5,395 bases of DNA from DASRCB01 sp035653295. GTDB lineage: Bacteria > Acidobacteriota > Terriglobia > Bryobacterales > Bryobacteraceae. Where the stretch lies: contig DASRCB010000104.1 of NCBI GenBank assembly GCA_035653295.1, positions 1 through 5,395 of the forward strand, read 5' to 3'. The notes under the pieces are model-generated. The model was not told the origin of the DNA and ran no database searches. It worked only from the letters and a program-made list of their open reading frames with translations. Shown here piece by piece: positions 1 to 5,395 of this stretch; position 1 is the first letter of the stretch; each line of letters begins with the position of its first letter. Position numbers and translations under genes: made by a program.

Positions 1-975
1 GTCTTTCTGCCGCAGATCCTGCTGCTGTTCCTGTTTATTGGGATTCTAGAAGACTCCGAATACCTGGCGCGCGCGGCCCTGATCGCCGACCGCACCATGG
101 CCCGCGTCGGACTGCAGGGAAAATCGTTCATCCCGCTGCTCTCGGCGTACGCGTGCGCCGTGCCGGCGATTCTCGCTACCCGCACCATCGAAAACAAGCG
201 CGACCGCATCGCGACGATTCTGATCGCGCCGTTTATGACGTGCTCGGCGCGGCTGCCGGTCTACGCCCTGATCATCGCGGCATTCATCCCGAACCAGCCG
301 CTCGTAGGCGCGTTTCTGAGCACGCGGACGGCGGCGATGGTCGGGCTGTACGCGCTGGGGTTCGCGATGGCGGTGGCGACGGCGAGGGTGCTGAAGTCCT
401 CCGTGCTGAAGAGCGGGCGGACGCCGTTCCTGCTGGAGATGCCGTCCTACCGCTGGCCGACTGTGCAGTCGATCGGGCTGCGGCTGCTCGACCGCTCGAA
501 GGTGTTCCTGCGGCGCGCGGGTACGGTGATCCTGCTGGTCACGGTGCTGCTGTGGGGGATGGCGAAGGTGCCGGCCCACAACGGCCACGCGCCCGAGATC
601 GCCGACAGCCTGGCCGGAGCAGTGGGACGGACCATCGAGCCGGTCATCAAGCCGCTGGGATTCAACTGGAAGATCGGAATCGGGCTGATCACGTCGCTCG
701 CGGCGCGGGAGACGATCATCGCCACGCTGGGAACGATTTACGGCATGGAAGGCGATGAGAACTCCCCCGGATTGCAAGCGGCGCTGCACCACGACCTGAC
801 GCCCGGGGGCGCCTTCGCGCTGCTGGTGTTCTTTGCCTTCGCCATGCAGTGCATCTCGACGATCGCGGTAGTGCGGCGCGAGACCGGCGGATGGAAATGG
901 CCGGCTTTCCAGTTTACGTATATGAGCGTGGCGGCGTACGTGGGGGCGTTCATCGCCGCGCACCTGATCCGCTGA
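1..975 (+). CDS. feoB: Ferrous iron transport protein B, C-terminal part (5' truncated by window)
   Basis: FeoB is the inner-membrane permease that takes up Fe(II). An N-terminal GTPase domain is coupled to a C-terminal membrane channel. Only the membrane part is present here: the frame is open from base 1 and gives 324 residues to the TGA at 973-975, so roughly the first 450 residues (G domain and first helices) lie outside the window. The visible hallmarks are the first Gate segment, with FLFIGILEDS at about residues 10-19 and YACAVPAI at 50-57 (Cys52), then TCSARLPVYAL at 80-90 (Cys81). The C-terminal Gate segment has MQCISTIAVVRRETGG at 282-297 (Cys284). These Cys-containing motifs are family signatures. 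Hydrophobic helices are evident at about 3-16, 70-96, 112-130, 172-188 and 270-290, with a last one near 304-321. One oddity is Glu20 in the LEDS-E-YLARAA segment, where FeoB usually has Gly. Identification is very secure. Whether feoA lies upstream cannot be seen. Confidence 0.96.
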   Translation, partial: VFLPQILLLFLFIGILEDSEYLARAALIADRTMARVGLQGKSFIPLLSAYACAVPAILATRTIENKRDRIATILIAPFMTCSARLPVYALIIAAFIPNQPLVGAFLSTRTAAMVGLYALGFAMAVATARVLKSSVLKSGRTPFLLEMPSYRWPTVQSIGLRLLDRSKVFLRRAGTVILLVTVLLWGMAKVPAHNGHAPEIADSLAGAVGRTIEPVIKPLGFNWKIGIGLITSLAARETIIATLGTIYGMEGDENSPGLQAALHHDLTPGGAFALLVFFAFAMQCISTIAVVRRETGGWKWPAFQFTYMSVAAYVGAFIAAHLIR

Positions 976-1028
976 CGCGGGCAGCAGCACTCTATCCTGC
1001 ACGTGCCGGCTGTGGCGAGGCGGGTCAG

Positions 1029-2507
1029 CTATCGCGCGGCGGTCTCGTCCGCGTTCTTGGCGAGCTCTTCCTGAAACACGCTGCTGAAGAAGTCGCGGCT
1101 TTCGGGCGACGGGCCGATATGCAGGCTGGCGATGCCGTCCTCGATGAAGCCGAGATAGCCTTCCCAGCCGAGGTCCTCCAGCACGAAGCGCAGGCATTCG
1201 ACTTCCGAGGGCGGCAGGTCCGAGTAGTCGATATCGAAGACCTGGCCGGAGGTGTGGGAGAGCGCCTCCTTCTGGCGCGCCTGGGCGGACACCTTCAGGA
1301 ACGCCGCGGGCTCGACGAGCGAACTGACCGGCAGCGGCTGGAAGGGCTGATCCGGCTTCAGCTCGGCGTAGAGGCGGCGCGTTTCGAAGGCGATATAGGA
1401 GAGCGCCCCGAGCGCGGCGGGCGAGGCCTCGGCGAAGGTATCGAGATCGGCGGGCGTATCCGGCGTGAGGCGTAGCGTGTAGCCGAAGTACTCGGGCCGG
1501 TCGATGGCGCGCACGAGCTTCCGGCCGGCGTCGCTGCGGATATCGTCGATGTTCTGGAAGATGAGGTCGTCGTGCTTCAGCCAGACGGCGAGGCGGTGCT
1601 GCGGACGCGTACCGGGGGCGTAATCGCCGCGGTATTCCTCGGCGAGGCGGCCGAATTCCTCGGGATCGCGCCGGTAGAGCGCGAGCAACTGCTGGGCGCG
1701 CAGGACGCGGAAGTAATACGTGGGCGACCAGTCACGCTGCATCTGCTGCCAGATGGCCTGGTACAGCTCGCGGTTCCAGACCGGGCTGCAGGAGAAGAAC
1801 ATGCGCGGCACGGTGATTTCGCCGGGCGGAATGCCGCGCGCCTTGCGCGTGAGGTCCATCATCTCGGCGACGCAGCCCTGGCCGCAGTGGTACGCGAAGA
1901 TGGCCCAGTCGCGGCCGCCGTATTTCTGCTCCATGCCGGCGATGTACCGGGCGGCGGCCGGAATGGCCCGCTCGGGATACATGCGGTCGTCCCGGACCGT
2001 GACGATGTACGGGATGCGGCGCGTGACGGTCCTGTAGCGCGTCCTTTTGCCGCTGCCCGAAACGGCGGCGCGCTCGCGGGTGAGGCGGTACCGCGTGGCC
2101 ACGATAACGCGCAGGCCCATGGCGCGCGCCGTCGCTGCGGAAATCTGCATGATGCCGCGCGGGCCGGCGGGGCTCTCCGCTTTGGCGTCGCCCCAGCTTT
2201 CGAGATAGGCGATGGCTTCGAGGAGCGAAGCCGGCAGACCGCTCTGCTCAGCCGCCGACTGGAACAGCGCTTGAAGCTTCGCGTTGCTGGTGATGCGGCG
2301 CGCGCCGGGCAGCGCCTCCTGCTCGCGCAGGATGGCGAACGTCTGGGACTGGATCATCAGATCCGTCAGTGCGGCGAGCACATCCGCCGAGAGATCGTCG
2401 CGCCCGACGCCGATCCCGGCGACGCGGTGCGACGGCACAAAGTAATCCGCCGGACCTGCCTGCCCCAGCGGCGCGAGGGTCAGCAACCACAGGATCGCGA
2501 ATCTCAT
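1029..2507 (-). CDS. Exported lytic transglycosylase (SLT/GH23 domain) with Arg-rich insert and long C-terminal extension
   Basis: Lytic transglycosylases cleave the MurNAc-GlcNAc bond of peptidoglycan in the periplasm, forming 1,6-anhydroMurNAc ends. I chose the ATG at 2507 (492 aa) because it gives a typical signal peptide: MRF, then a hydrophobic stretch AILWLLTLAPLG, with likely cleavage after GQA near residue 17. The longer GTG start at 2543 would put 12 residues before it, and neither start has a strong ribosome binding site. The SLT-type domain spans about residues 75-225. The catalytic Glu is Glu103 in AYLESWGDAKAESPAG, followed by GIMQIS (118-123) and AYHCGQG (205-211), a variant of the usual AYNAGxG motif. 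Between GIMQIS and the P-x-x-A-ARYIAG helix lies an Arg-rich insert at about 135-165. The remaining ~270 residues are not recognised. Cys208, Cys212 and Cys240 could form a disulfide in the periplasm. It is convergent with feoB and downstream of ribA on the same strand after a 176-bp gap, so it is probably transcribed separately. Confidence 0.87.
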   Translation of the reverse strand: MRFAILWLLTLAPLGQAGPADYFVPSHRVAGIGVGRDDLSADVLAALTDLMIQSQTFAILREQEALPGARRITSNAKLQALFQSAAEQSGLPASLLEAIAYLESWGDAKAESPAGPRGIMQISAATARAMGLRVIVATRYRLTRERAAVSGSGKRTRYRTVTRRIPYIVTVRDDRMYPERAIPAAARYIAGMEQKYGGRDWAIFAYHCGQGCVAEMMDLTRKARGIPPGEITVPRMFFSCSPVWNRELYQAIWQQMQRDWSPTYYFRVLRAQQLLALYRRDPEEFGRLAEEYRGDYAPGTRPQHRLAVWLKHDDLIFQNIDDIRSDAGRKLVRAIDRPEYFGYTLRLTPDTPADLDTFAEASPAALGALSYIAFETRRLYAELKPDQPFQPLPVSSLVEPAAFLKVSAQARQKEALSHTSGQVFDIDYSDLPPSEVECLRFVLEDLGWEGYLGFIEDGIASLHIGPSPESRDFFSSVFQEELAKNADETAAR

Positions 2508-2683
2508 GCCTGAAACCAAGTGTAATCCGCTAATCGGCATCACGTGTGGAGAATTCTAGAGACGCACGAGAATTCACTGAGGATACAGACAGCCGAAGGG
2601 CGGATTCTGCGGAAAAAAAGGCACTGGCATGGGGACCGGGGTCGGGATCAGCGGTCAGGGGACCGGGACATTGGGGGGCCCCG
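2508..2683. other. Intergenic region between ribA and the transglycosylase gene
   Basis: This 176-bp gap separates two leftward genes and has no credible ORF. Beside the ribA stop it holds the palindrome GGGGCCCC (2675-2682) and the GGGGACCGGG direct repeats. An A7 run (2613-2619) reads as T7 on the transcribed minus strand. Near the transglycosylase start it is less GC-rich. That part has GAGAATTC twice (2549-2556 and 2568-2575) and TAATC twice (2523-2527 and 2531-2535), so it probably holds the transglycosylase promoter. TAGAAT on the minus strand (2558-2553) resembles a -10 box, but I see no matching -35 box. Confidence 0.6.
2631..2667. repeat. GGGGACCGGG direct repeat with small inverted repeats
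   Basis: The decamer GGGGACCGGG occurs at 2631-2640 and again at 2658-2667, 27 bp apart. The intervening bases are also built from GGTC/GACC pieces. CGGTC-AGGG-GACCG (2652-2665) can form a 5-bp stem with a 4-base loop, and GACC-GG-GGTC (2634-2643) is an interrupted palindrome. It lies just downstream of the ribA stop codon. It may be a degenerate intergenic repeat or help end ribA transcription. The T7 run on the ribA strand is separated from the nearest hairpin by more than 10 bases, so this is not a textbook intrinsic terminator. Confidence 0.6.
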
Positions 2684-3295
2684 CTAAAGCAGGTGCCCCA
2701 TCTTCTGTTTTTTCGTCAGCAGGTACTTTTCCCGCGTGCCGACGGCGTCGGCGATGCAGGGGAGGCGCTCGGCAACTGCGATGCCGGCCTCTTCGACGGC
2801 GCGGACCTTCTCGGGGTTATTCGAGAGCAGGCGGATCGACTGCAAGCCGAAATAGCGCAGGATGGCGCCGGGCAGCCCATAACTGCGCAGGTCGGAGTCG
2901 AAGCCGAGGCGCTGGTTGGCCTCGACCGTATCGGCGCCGCGATCCTGCAGCTCGTAGGCGCGGAGCTTATTGAGCAGCCCGATGCCGCGCCCTTCCTGGT
3001 TCTCGTAAATGAGCAGGCCGCGGCCTTCGCGGGCGATGGTCTGGAGCGCGATTTCGAGCTGCGCACGGCAATCGCAGCGCAGGCTATGGAACACGTCGCC
3101 AGTCAGGCACTGGGAGTGGATGCGCACGAGCGCCGGCGGGCCCGCGGCGAGATCGCCCATGACGAGCGCGACCGCCTCTTCGGCGCGGCCTTCCGGAAAC
3201 TGCATGCGGAAGCCGAAGATGCGAAAGACTCCGAATTCGGTGGGCAGGCTGGCTTCGGCGACTTTTTCGAGACCGGGGGGCGGCAGATGACTCAT
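2684..3295 (-). CDS. ribA: GTP cyclohydrolase II (riboflavin biosynthesis)
   Basis: RibA opens the imidazole ring of GTP, releasing formate and pyrophosphate to give 2,5-diamino-6-ribosylamino-4(3H)-pyrimidinone 5'-phosphate, the first committed step of riboflavin synthesis in the cytosol. The chosen ATG at 3295 gives 203 aa, close to the 196 aa of the E. coli enzyme. It places KVAEASLPTEFG at the N-terminus as in family members. The zinc ligands are Cys63, Cys74 and Cys76 in CLTGDVFHSLRCDC, with the same spacing as E. coli Cys54/65/67. QEGRGIGLLNK (100-110) and DTVEAN (122-127) are family signatures. Tyr114, Asp135 and Arg137 match the catalytic E. coli Tyr105, Asp126 and Arg128. The protein ends in KMGHLL, as is typical. 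It is stand-alone, not fused to a RibB domain. An in-frame GTG at 3343 would add 16 residues with no family support. The ribosome binding site is weak: GAAGG lies further upstream than usual. It is transcribed divergently from the kinase gene. I see no FMN riboswitch in the leader. Confidence 0.97.
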   Translation of the reverse strand: MSHLPPPGLEKVAEASLPTEFGVFRIFGFRMQFPEGRAEEAVALVMGDLAAGPPALVRIHSQCLTGDVFHSLRCDCRAQLEIALQTIAREGRGLLIYENQEGRGIGLLNKLRAYELQDRGADTVEANQRLGFDSDLRSYGLPGAILRYFGLQSIRLLSNNPEKVRAVEEAGIAVAERLPCIADAVGTREKYLLTKKQKMGHLL

Positions 3296-3369
3296 GGGCG
3301 ATCCGCACTCAACCTTCGGCCAGGCGCGCCAGCGAGCGTACACTGCGACGGCGGCTCCGGCGCTAAATG

Positions 3370-3399
3370 CTGAATGCTGAGGGCTTTTCTTATTATAAT
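3370..3399 (+). promoter_or_regulatory. Probable promoter of the kinase operon, with a palindromic -10 box
   Basis: TATAAT at 3394-3399 matches the sigma-70 -10 consensus exactly and stands out in GC-rich DNA. The best -35 candidate is CTGAAT at 3370-3375, which is weak (3 of 6 matches) with an 18-bp spacer. A transcript would begin near 3406, which argues against the upstream ATG at 3367 and for the ATG at 3415 with a very short leader. The box sits in ATTATAAT (3392-3399), a perfect palindrome. A -10 sequence is therefore also present on the minus strand, facing ribA. The tandem AATGCTG repeat (3366-3372, 3373-3379) covers the -35 area. Confidence 0.5.
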
Positions 3400-3414
3400 G
3401 GCAGCCGGACCCGA

Positions 3415-4695
3415 ATGCCGGACTACTACCCGGTACCGCTGCTGCTGAAGCTCGGCGTGATGGCCTCGATCGCGAGCATCCTCGCCCGCTTCAATCCATT
3501 CAAATCGTTGCTGATGCTGGAGAACCGGACACTGCATCAGCGGGTGGCGCTTTCGCTTTGGCTTGCGGTGGTGTTCGGCGCGAGCGTGGCGACCGGCGTT
3601 TTCCTGCCGAACTACAAAGTCGCCAATCTCGGGCTGGAGGGCAGCCTGCTCGCGGGCCTGATCGGCGGCTACGTTACCGGGCTGCTTTCCGGCATCCTGA
3701 TTTCGCTCCCGGCCGTGCCGGGCGACCATGTGGCGCTGCCGGTGCTGGCGGGCATCGGGGTCTTTGGCGGCCTGCTGCGCGATCTGGCGCCCGACCCGGA
3801 GGAGATCTGGCGTTTTTCCTTCTTCGACCTCAGCATTTACCGCTTCTTCAAGGAAAGCCGGTATTACCGGCGCGCCTCGTTCCACTTGCTGTTCTTCGTG
3901 GGCATCCTGCTGGCCGAAGCGGTGCGGCAGGGATTGCACCGCTGGCCGGTGGAAGGCGCCGGTCACGGGGCGCTGGCCACCGCGGCGCAGTACCTGGCCA
4001 CGGTGTTCGCGATTTTCATCCCACTCAAAATCTGGAACAGCATGCGGAACGAGAAGAAACTGGAGGAGCAGGAGCGGCTGCTGGCGGAGGCGCGGCTGGC
4101 GGCGCTGACCAGCCAGATCAATCCGCATTTTCTGTTCAATACGCTGAACTCGGTCTCCTCGCTGATCCGCACCAATCCGGACCAGGCGCGGCTCATGGTG
4201 GGGAAACTCTCCGCGGTGCTGCGGCGGCTGCTGCGCAAGCATGAGCATTTCAGCACGCTGCGGGACGAGCTGAGCTTCATCGAGGATTATCTTTCGATCG
4301 AAGTGATGCGTTTCGGCGACAAGCTGGTGTTCGAGAAGGATGTGGCGGAGGACACGCTGGACATGCTGGTGCCCAGCATGCTCCTGCAGCCGCTGGTGGA
4401 AAATTGTATCAAGCATGGGCTGAGCAGCAAGGTGGAGGGCGGGACCATCCGCATCCGCACGCGCCGCGCGGAGGCCAAACTGAGCGTGCTGGTGGAGGAC
4501 GACGGCACCGGAATCGCGGAATCGAAACTGGCCACGCTGCTCGACCGCGGCATCGGAGTGAGCAACGTCAACGAGCGGCTGAAGGTGCTTTTCGGCAACC
4601 AGTACCGGATGTGGATCGACAGCCAGGCCGGCCACGGCACCCGAATCCAGATCGAAGTTCCGGAGCTGCAGACGGACCTGGCGGCGGCCGGATGA
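3415..4695 (+). CDS. LytS/YehU-type sensor histidine kinase with multi-pass membrane sensor
   Basis: This is a membrane sensor kinase of the LytS family (His_kinase plus HATPase_c), which normally phosphorylates a LytTR-type response regulator. The ATG at 3415 gives 426 aa. An in-frame ATG at 3367 would add 16 residues but lies upstream of the likely transcription start. About six hydrophobic segments occupy residues 6-24, 44-64, 72-98, 106-124, 156-172 and 190-206, resembling the 5TMR-LYT sensor domain, including the ENR motif near 36-38. A charged helix (NEKKLEEQERLLAEARL, about 212-228) follows. His238 in SQINPHFLFNTLNS is the phosphoacceptor. The ATP-binding domain shows the N box LVENCIKHG (Asn330), DDGTGI (362-367) and GIGVSNVNERL (379-389). 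There is no GAF domain, unlike S. aureus LytS. The next gene is not a response regulator, so its partner must be elsewhere. The stop overlaps the ATG of the following small ORF (ATGA), suggesting translational coupling. The signal sensed is unknown. Confidence 0.93.
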   Translation: MPDYYPVPLLLKLGVMASIASILARFNPFKSLLMLENRTLHQRVALSLWLAVVFGASVATGVFLPNYKVANLGLEGSLLAGLIGGYVTGLLSGILISLPAVPGDHVALPVLAGIGVFGGLLRDLAPDPEEIWRFSFFDLSIYRFFKESRYYRRASFHLLFFVGILLAEAVRQGLHRWPVEGAGHGALATAAQYLATVFAIFIPLKIWNSMRNEKKLEEQERLLAEARLAALTSQINPHFLFNTLNSVSSLIRTNPDQARLMVGKLSAVLRRLLRKHEHFSTLRDELSFIEDYLSIEVMRFGDKLVFEKDVAEDTLDMLVPSMLLQPLVENCIKHGLSSKVEGGTIRIRTRRAEAKLSVLVEDDGTGIAESKLATLLDRGIGVSNVNERLKVLFGNQYRMWIDSQAGHGTRIQIEVPELQTDLAAAG

Positions 4696-4775
4696 ACCGC
4701 GAACCGGCGCAGGAGCCGCCCGTGATGGTTTACAGAGAACGATCGTATATGCCGTTGGAAGAGGAGATATTTTGA
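4692..4775 (+). CDS. 27-codon micro-ORF coupling the kinase and methyltransferase genes
   Basis: A short reading frame begins with an ATG overlapping the kinase stop (ATGA, 4692-4695). Its own TGA (4773-4775) overlaps the TTG start of the methyltransferase (TTGA, 4772-4775). The predicted 27-residue peptide is acidic (six Glu against three Arg), has four Met including the start, ends in PLEEEIF, and has no membrane segment or signal peptide. I do not recognise it. The last codons (GAG GAG ATA TTT) double as the ribosome binding site and spacer of the next gene, so the end of the peptide is constrained by that site. Its own ribosome binding site is poor, so translation would depend on ribosomes finishing the kinase. 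It may be a real small protein, a leader ORF that serves mainly to couple translation, or chance. The double overlap favours the first two. Confidence 0.4.
   Translation: MNREPAQEPPVMVYRERSYMPLEEEIF
4761..4766 (+). promoter_or_regulatory. Strong ribosome binding site fixing the TTG start of the methyltransferase
   Basis: GAGGAG followed by five bases (ATATT) and then TTG at 4772 is the best Shine-Dalgarno arrangement in the window. It decides the start of the methyltransferase. The first in-frame ATG is not until 4889, inside the conserved N-terminal region, and has no comparable site. Confidence 0.8.
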
Positions 4776-5395
4776 GCAGACTGGACGAATTCGCCGAGAG
4801 GCTGCCCGCATTCGGGCTGCCGGCCACGCTGGCCGGACGCACCCGCCGCTTCTACGATCGCGTGGCGGCGGTCTACCCGTTATCGACCATGCTGTTTCAC
4901 TCGCGCGCGCACCGCTGCGCGCTCGAGATCTCCGAGATGCGCGACGGCATGCGGGTGCTGGAGGTGGCGACCGGCTCGGGCGAGATGTTCCAGCGGCTGG
5001 TGCGCGCCAACGCGCGGGGCTCGACGATCGGCCTCGATCTTTCGCCCAACATGGCGGCGCGGACGCAGCGCCTGGCGCGGCGGCGATTCCCCGGAGCGCG
5101 CGCGCATTGCCAGGCGGTGGACGCGAGGCAGATGCCGTTCCGCAACGAATCGTTCGATACGATCTTCTGCTGCTACATGCTGGAGCTGCTTTCGGCGGAG
5201 GACATCGTGAGCACGCTCGGCGAATTCCGCCGCATCCTGCGGCCGCGCGGCCGGCTGGCGCTGGTGCTGATCGGCCAGAACACGGCGCTGTTCAACGCGG
5301 CGTACAAGGTCGCCAGCAGCATCGCGCCGGCGTTCTGGGGACGGCAGGTCGAGCAGCGCGTGCCGGAGATGATCGAGTCGATGCGCTTCGAGATC
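4772..5395 (+). CDS. Class I SAM-dependent methyltransferase, UbiE-like (3' truncated by window)
   Basis: The enzyme is predicted to transfer a methyl group from S-adenosylmethionine to an unknown substrate, acting in the cytosol or at the membrane face. It starts at TTG 4772 behind GAGGAG and is open for 208 codons to the window end. Starting at the first ATG (4889) would remove FYDRVAAVYPL (27-37), the aromatic N-terminal segment common to UbiE-like enzymes. The Rossmann fold shows motif I VLEVATGSGE (62-71), with Ala where UbiE proteins often have Gly. It also shows the acidic end of strand 2 in GLDLSPNM (Asp89), VDARQMPF (116-123) for adenine binding, FDTIFCCYMLELL (128-140) as strand 4, and FRRILRPRGRLALV (152-165) as motif III. 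The last part of the fold and any substrate cap are missing. Annotation as ubiquinone/menaquinone methyltransferase would be over-specific. Its location right after the kinase and micro-ORF, with overlapping codons, implies co-expression. Confidence 0.9.
   Translation, partial: MSRLDEFAERLPAFGLPATLAGRTRRFYDRVAAVYPLSTMLFHSRAHRCALEISEMRDGMRVLEVATGSGEMFQRLVRANARGSTIGLDLSPNMAARTQRLARRRFPGARAHCQAVDARQMPFRNESFDTIFCCYMLELLSAEDIVSTLGEFRRILRPRGRLALVLIGQNTALFNAAYKVASSIAPAFWGRQVEQRVPEMIESMRFEI

Noticed and set aside
976..1028. Intrinsic terminator between convergent feoB and transglycosylase genes
   Set aside because: The 53-bp gap has only a weak imperfect pairing around GCACGTGC and no T-run on either strand, so a terminator cannot be supported.
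46..1197. 383-codon minus-strand frame opposite feoB
   Set aside because: It covers the FeoB coding strand and runs on into the transglycosylase gene. Its composition (Arg, His, Gln and Asp rich) is that of a shadow frame.
1572..2513. 313-codon plus-strand frame opposite the transglycosylase
   Set aside because: It is antisense to a gene with a signal peptide and catalytic SLT motifs. The translation has no recognisable domain and looks like reverse-frame GC-rich sequence.
2546..3373. 275-codon plus-strand frame opposite ribA
   Set aside because: It is antisense to ribA, whose zinc and catalytic residues are all conserved on the minus strand.
3296..3391. FMN riboswitch in the ribA leader
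   Set aside because: Read on the minus strand, this region lacks the conserved FMN-element sequences and is too short and GC-rich to fit the six-helix fold.
4692..4775. Remnant of a response regulator after the kinase
   Set aside because: The 27-residue peptide has none of the receiver (DD, phospho-Asp, Lys) or LytTR motifs, and no receiver or LytTR fragment is visible in the other frames of this short stretch.
3292..4842. 516-codon open frame on the minus strand opposite the kinase gene
   Set aside because: It is antisense to a clearly identified kinase with all catalytic motifs. The predicted protein is low-complexity, rich in Arg, Gln and His, and matches no family I know. Long antisense frames are common in GC-rich genes.

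Overview
This is a compact, GC-rich bacterial chromosomal window. Five protein-coding genes fill nearly all of it, and two of them are cut by the window edges. The gene content and the style of the proteins suggest an Acidobacteriota genome of the Solibacter/Bryobacter type: a stand-alone GTP cyclohydrolase II, a LytS-type kinase with a short membrane sensor, and a lytic transglycosylase with an Arg-rich insert. That placement is inference from general family resemblance, not from a search.

Layout: (1) 1-975 (+) is the C-terminal 324 residues of the ferrous iron permease FeoB. (2) 1029-2507 (-) is an exported lytic transglycosylase, convergent with feoB across 53 bp. (3) 2508-2683 is a 176-bp intergenic region with a GC-rich direct repeat and an A7 run. 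(4) 2684-3295 (-) is ribA, GTP cyclohydrolase II, with zinc and catalytic residues intact. (5) 3296-3414 is a divergent intergenic region with a perfect TATAAT box embedded in the palindrome ATTATAAT. (6) 3415-4695 (+) is a LytS/YehU-type sensor histidine kinase. (7) 4692-4775 (+) is a 27-codon ORF that overlaps the kinase stop as ATGA and ends inside the next start as TTGA. (8) 4772 to the window end (+) is a class I SAM-dependent methyltransferase with a TTG start behind a strong GAGGAG ribosome binding site, truncated at its 3' end.

feoB (iron uptake), the transglycosylase (cell wall turnover) and ribA (first committed step of riboflavin synthesis) look like independent housekeeping functions. 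The exception is the rightward block 3415-5395. There a kinase, a tiny ORF and a methyltransferase are joined by overlapping stop and start codons, so they are probably one translationally coupled operon. No LytTR response regulator lies next to the kinase within the window. I see no mobile element, CRISPR array, tRNA or rRNA, and no clear evidence of a novel defence or mobile system. The most noteworthy points are the coupled micro-ORF with its TTG-start methyltransferase and the palindromic promoter core between ribA and the kinase gene.
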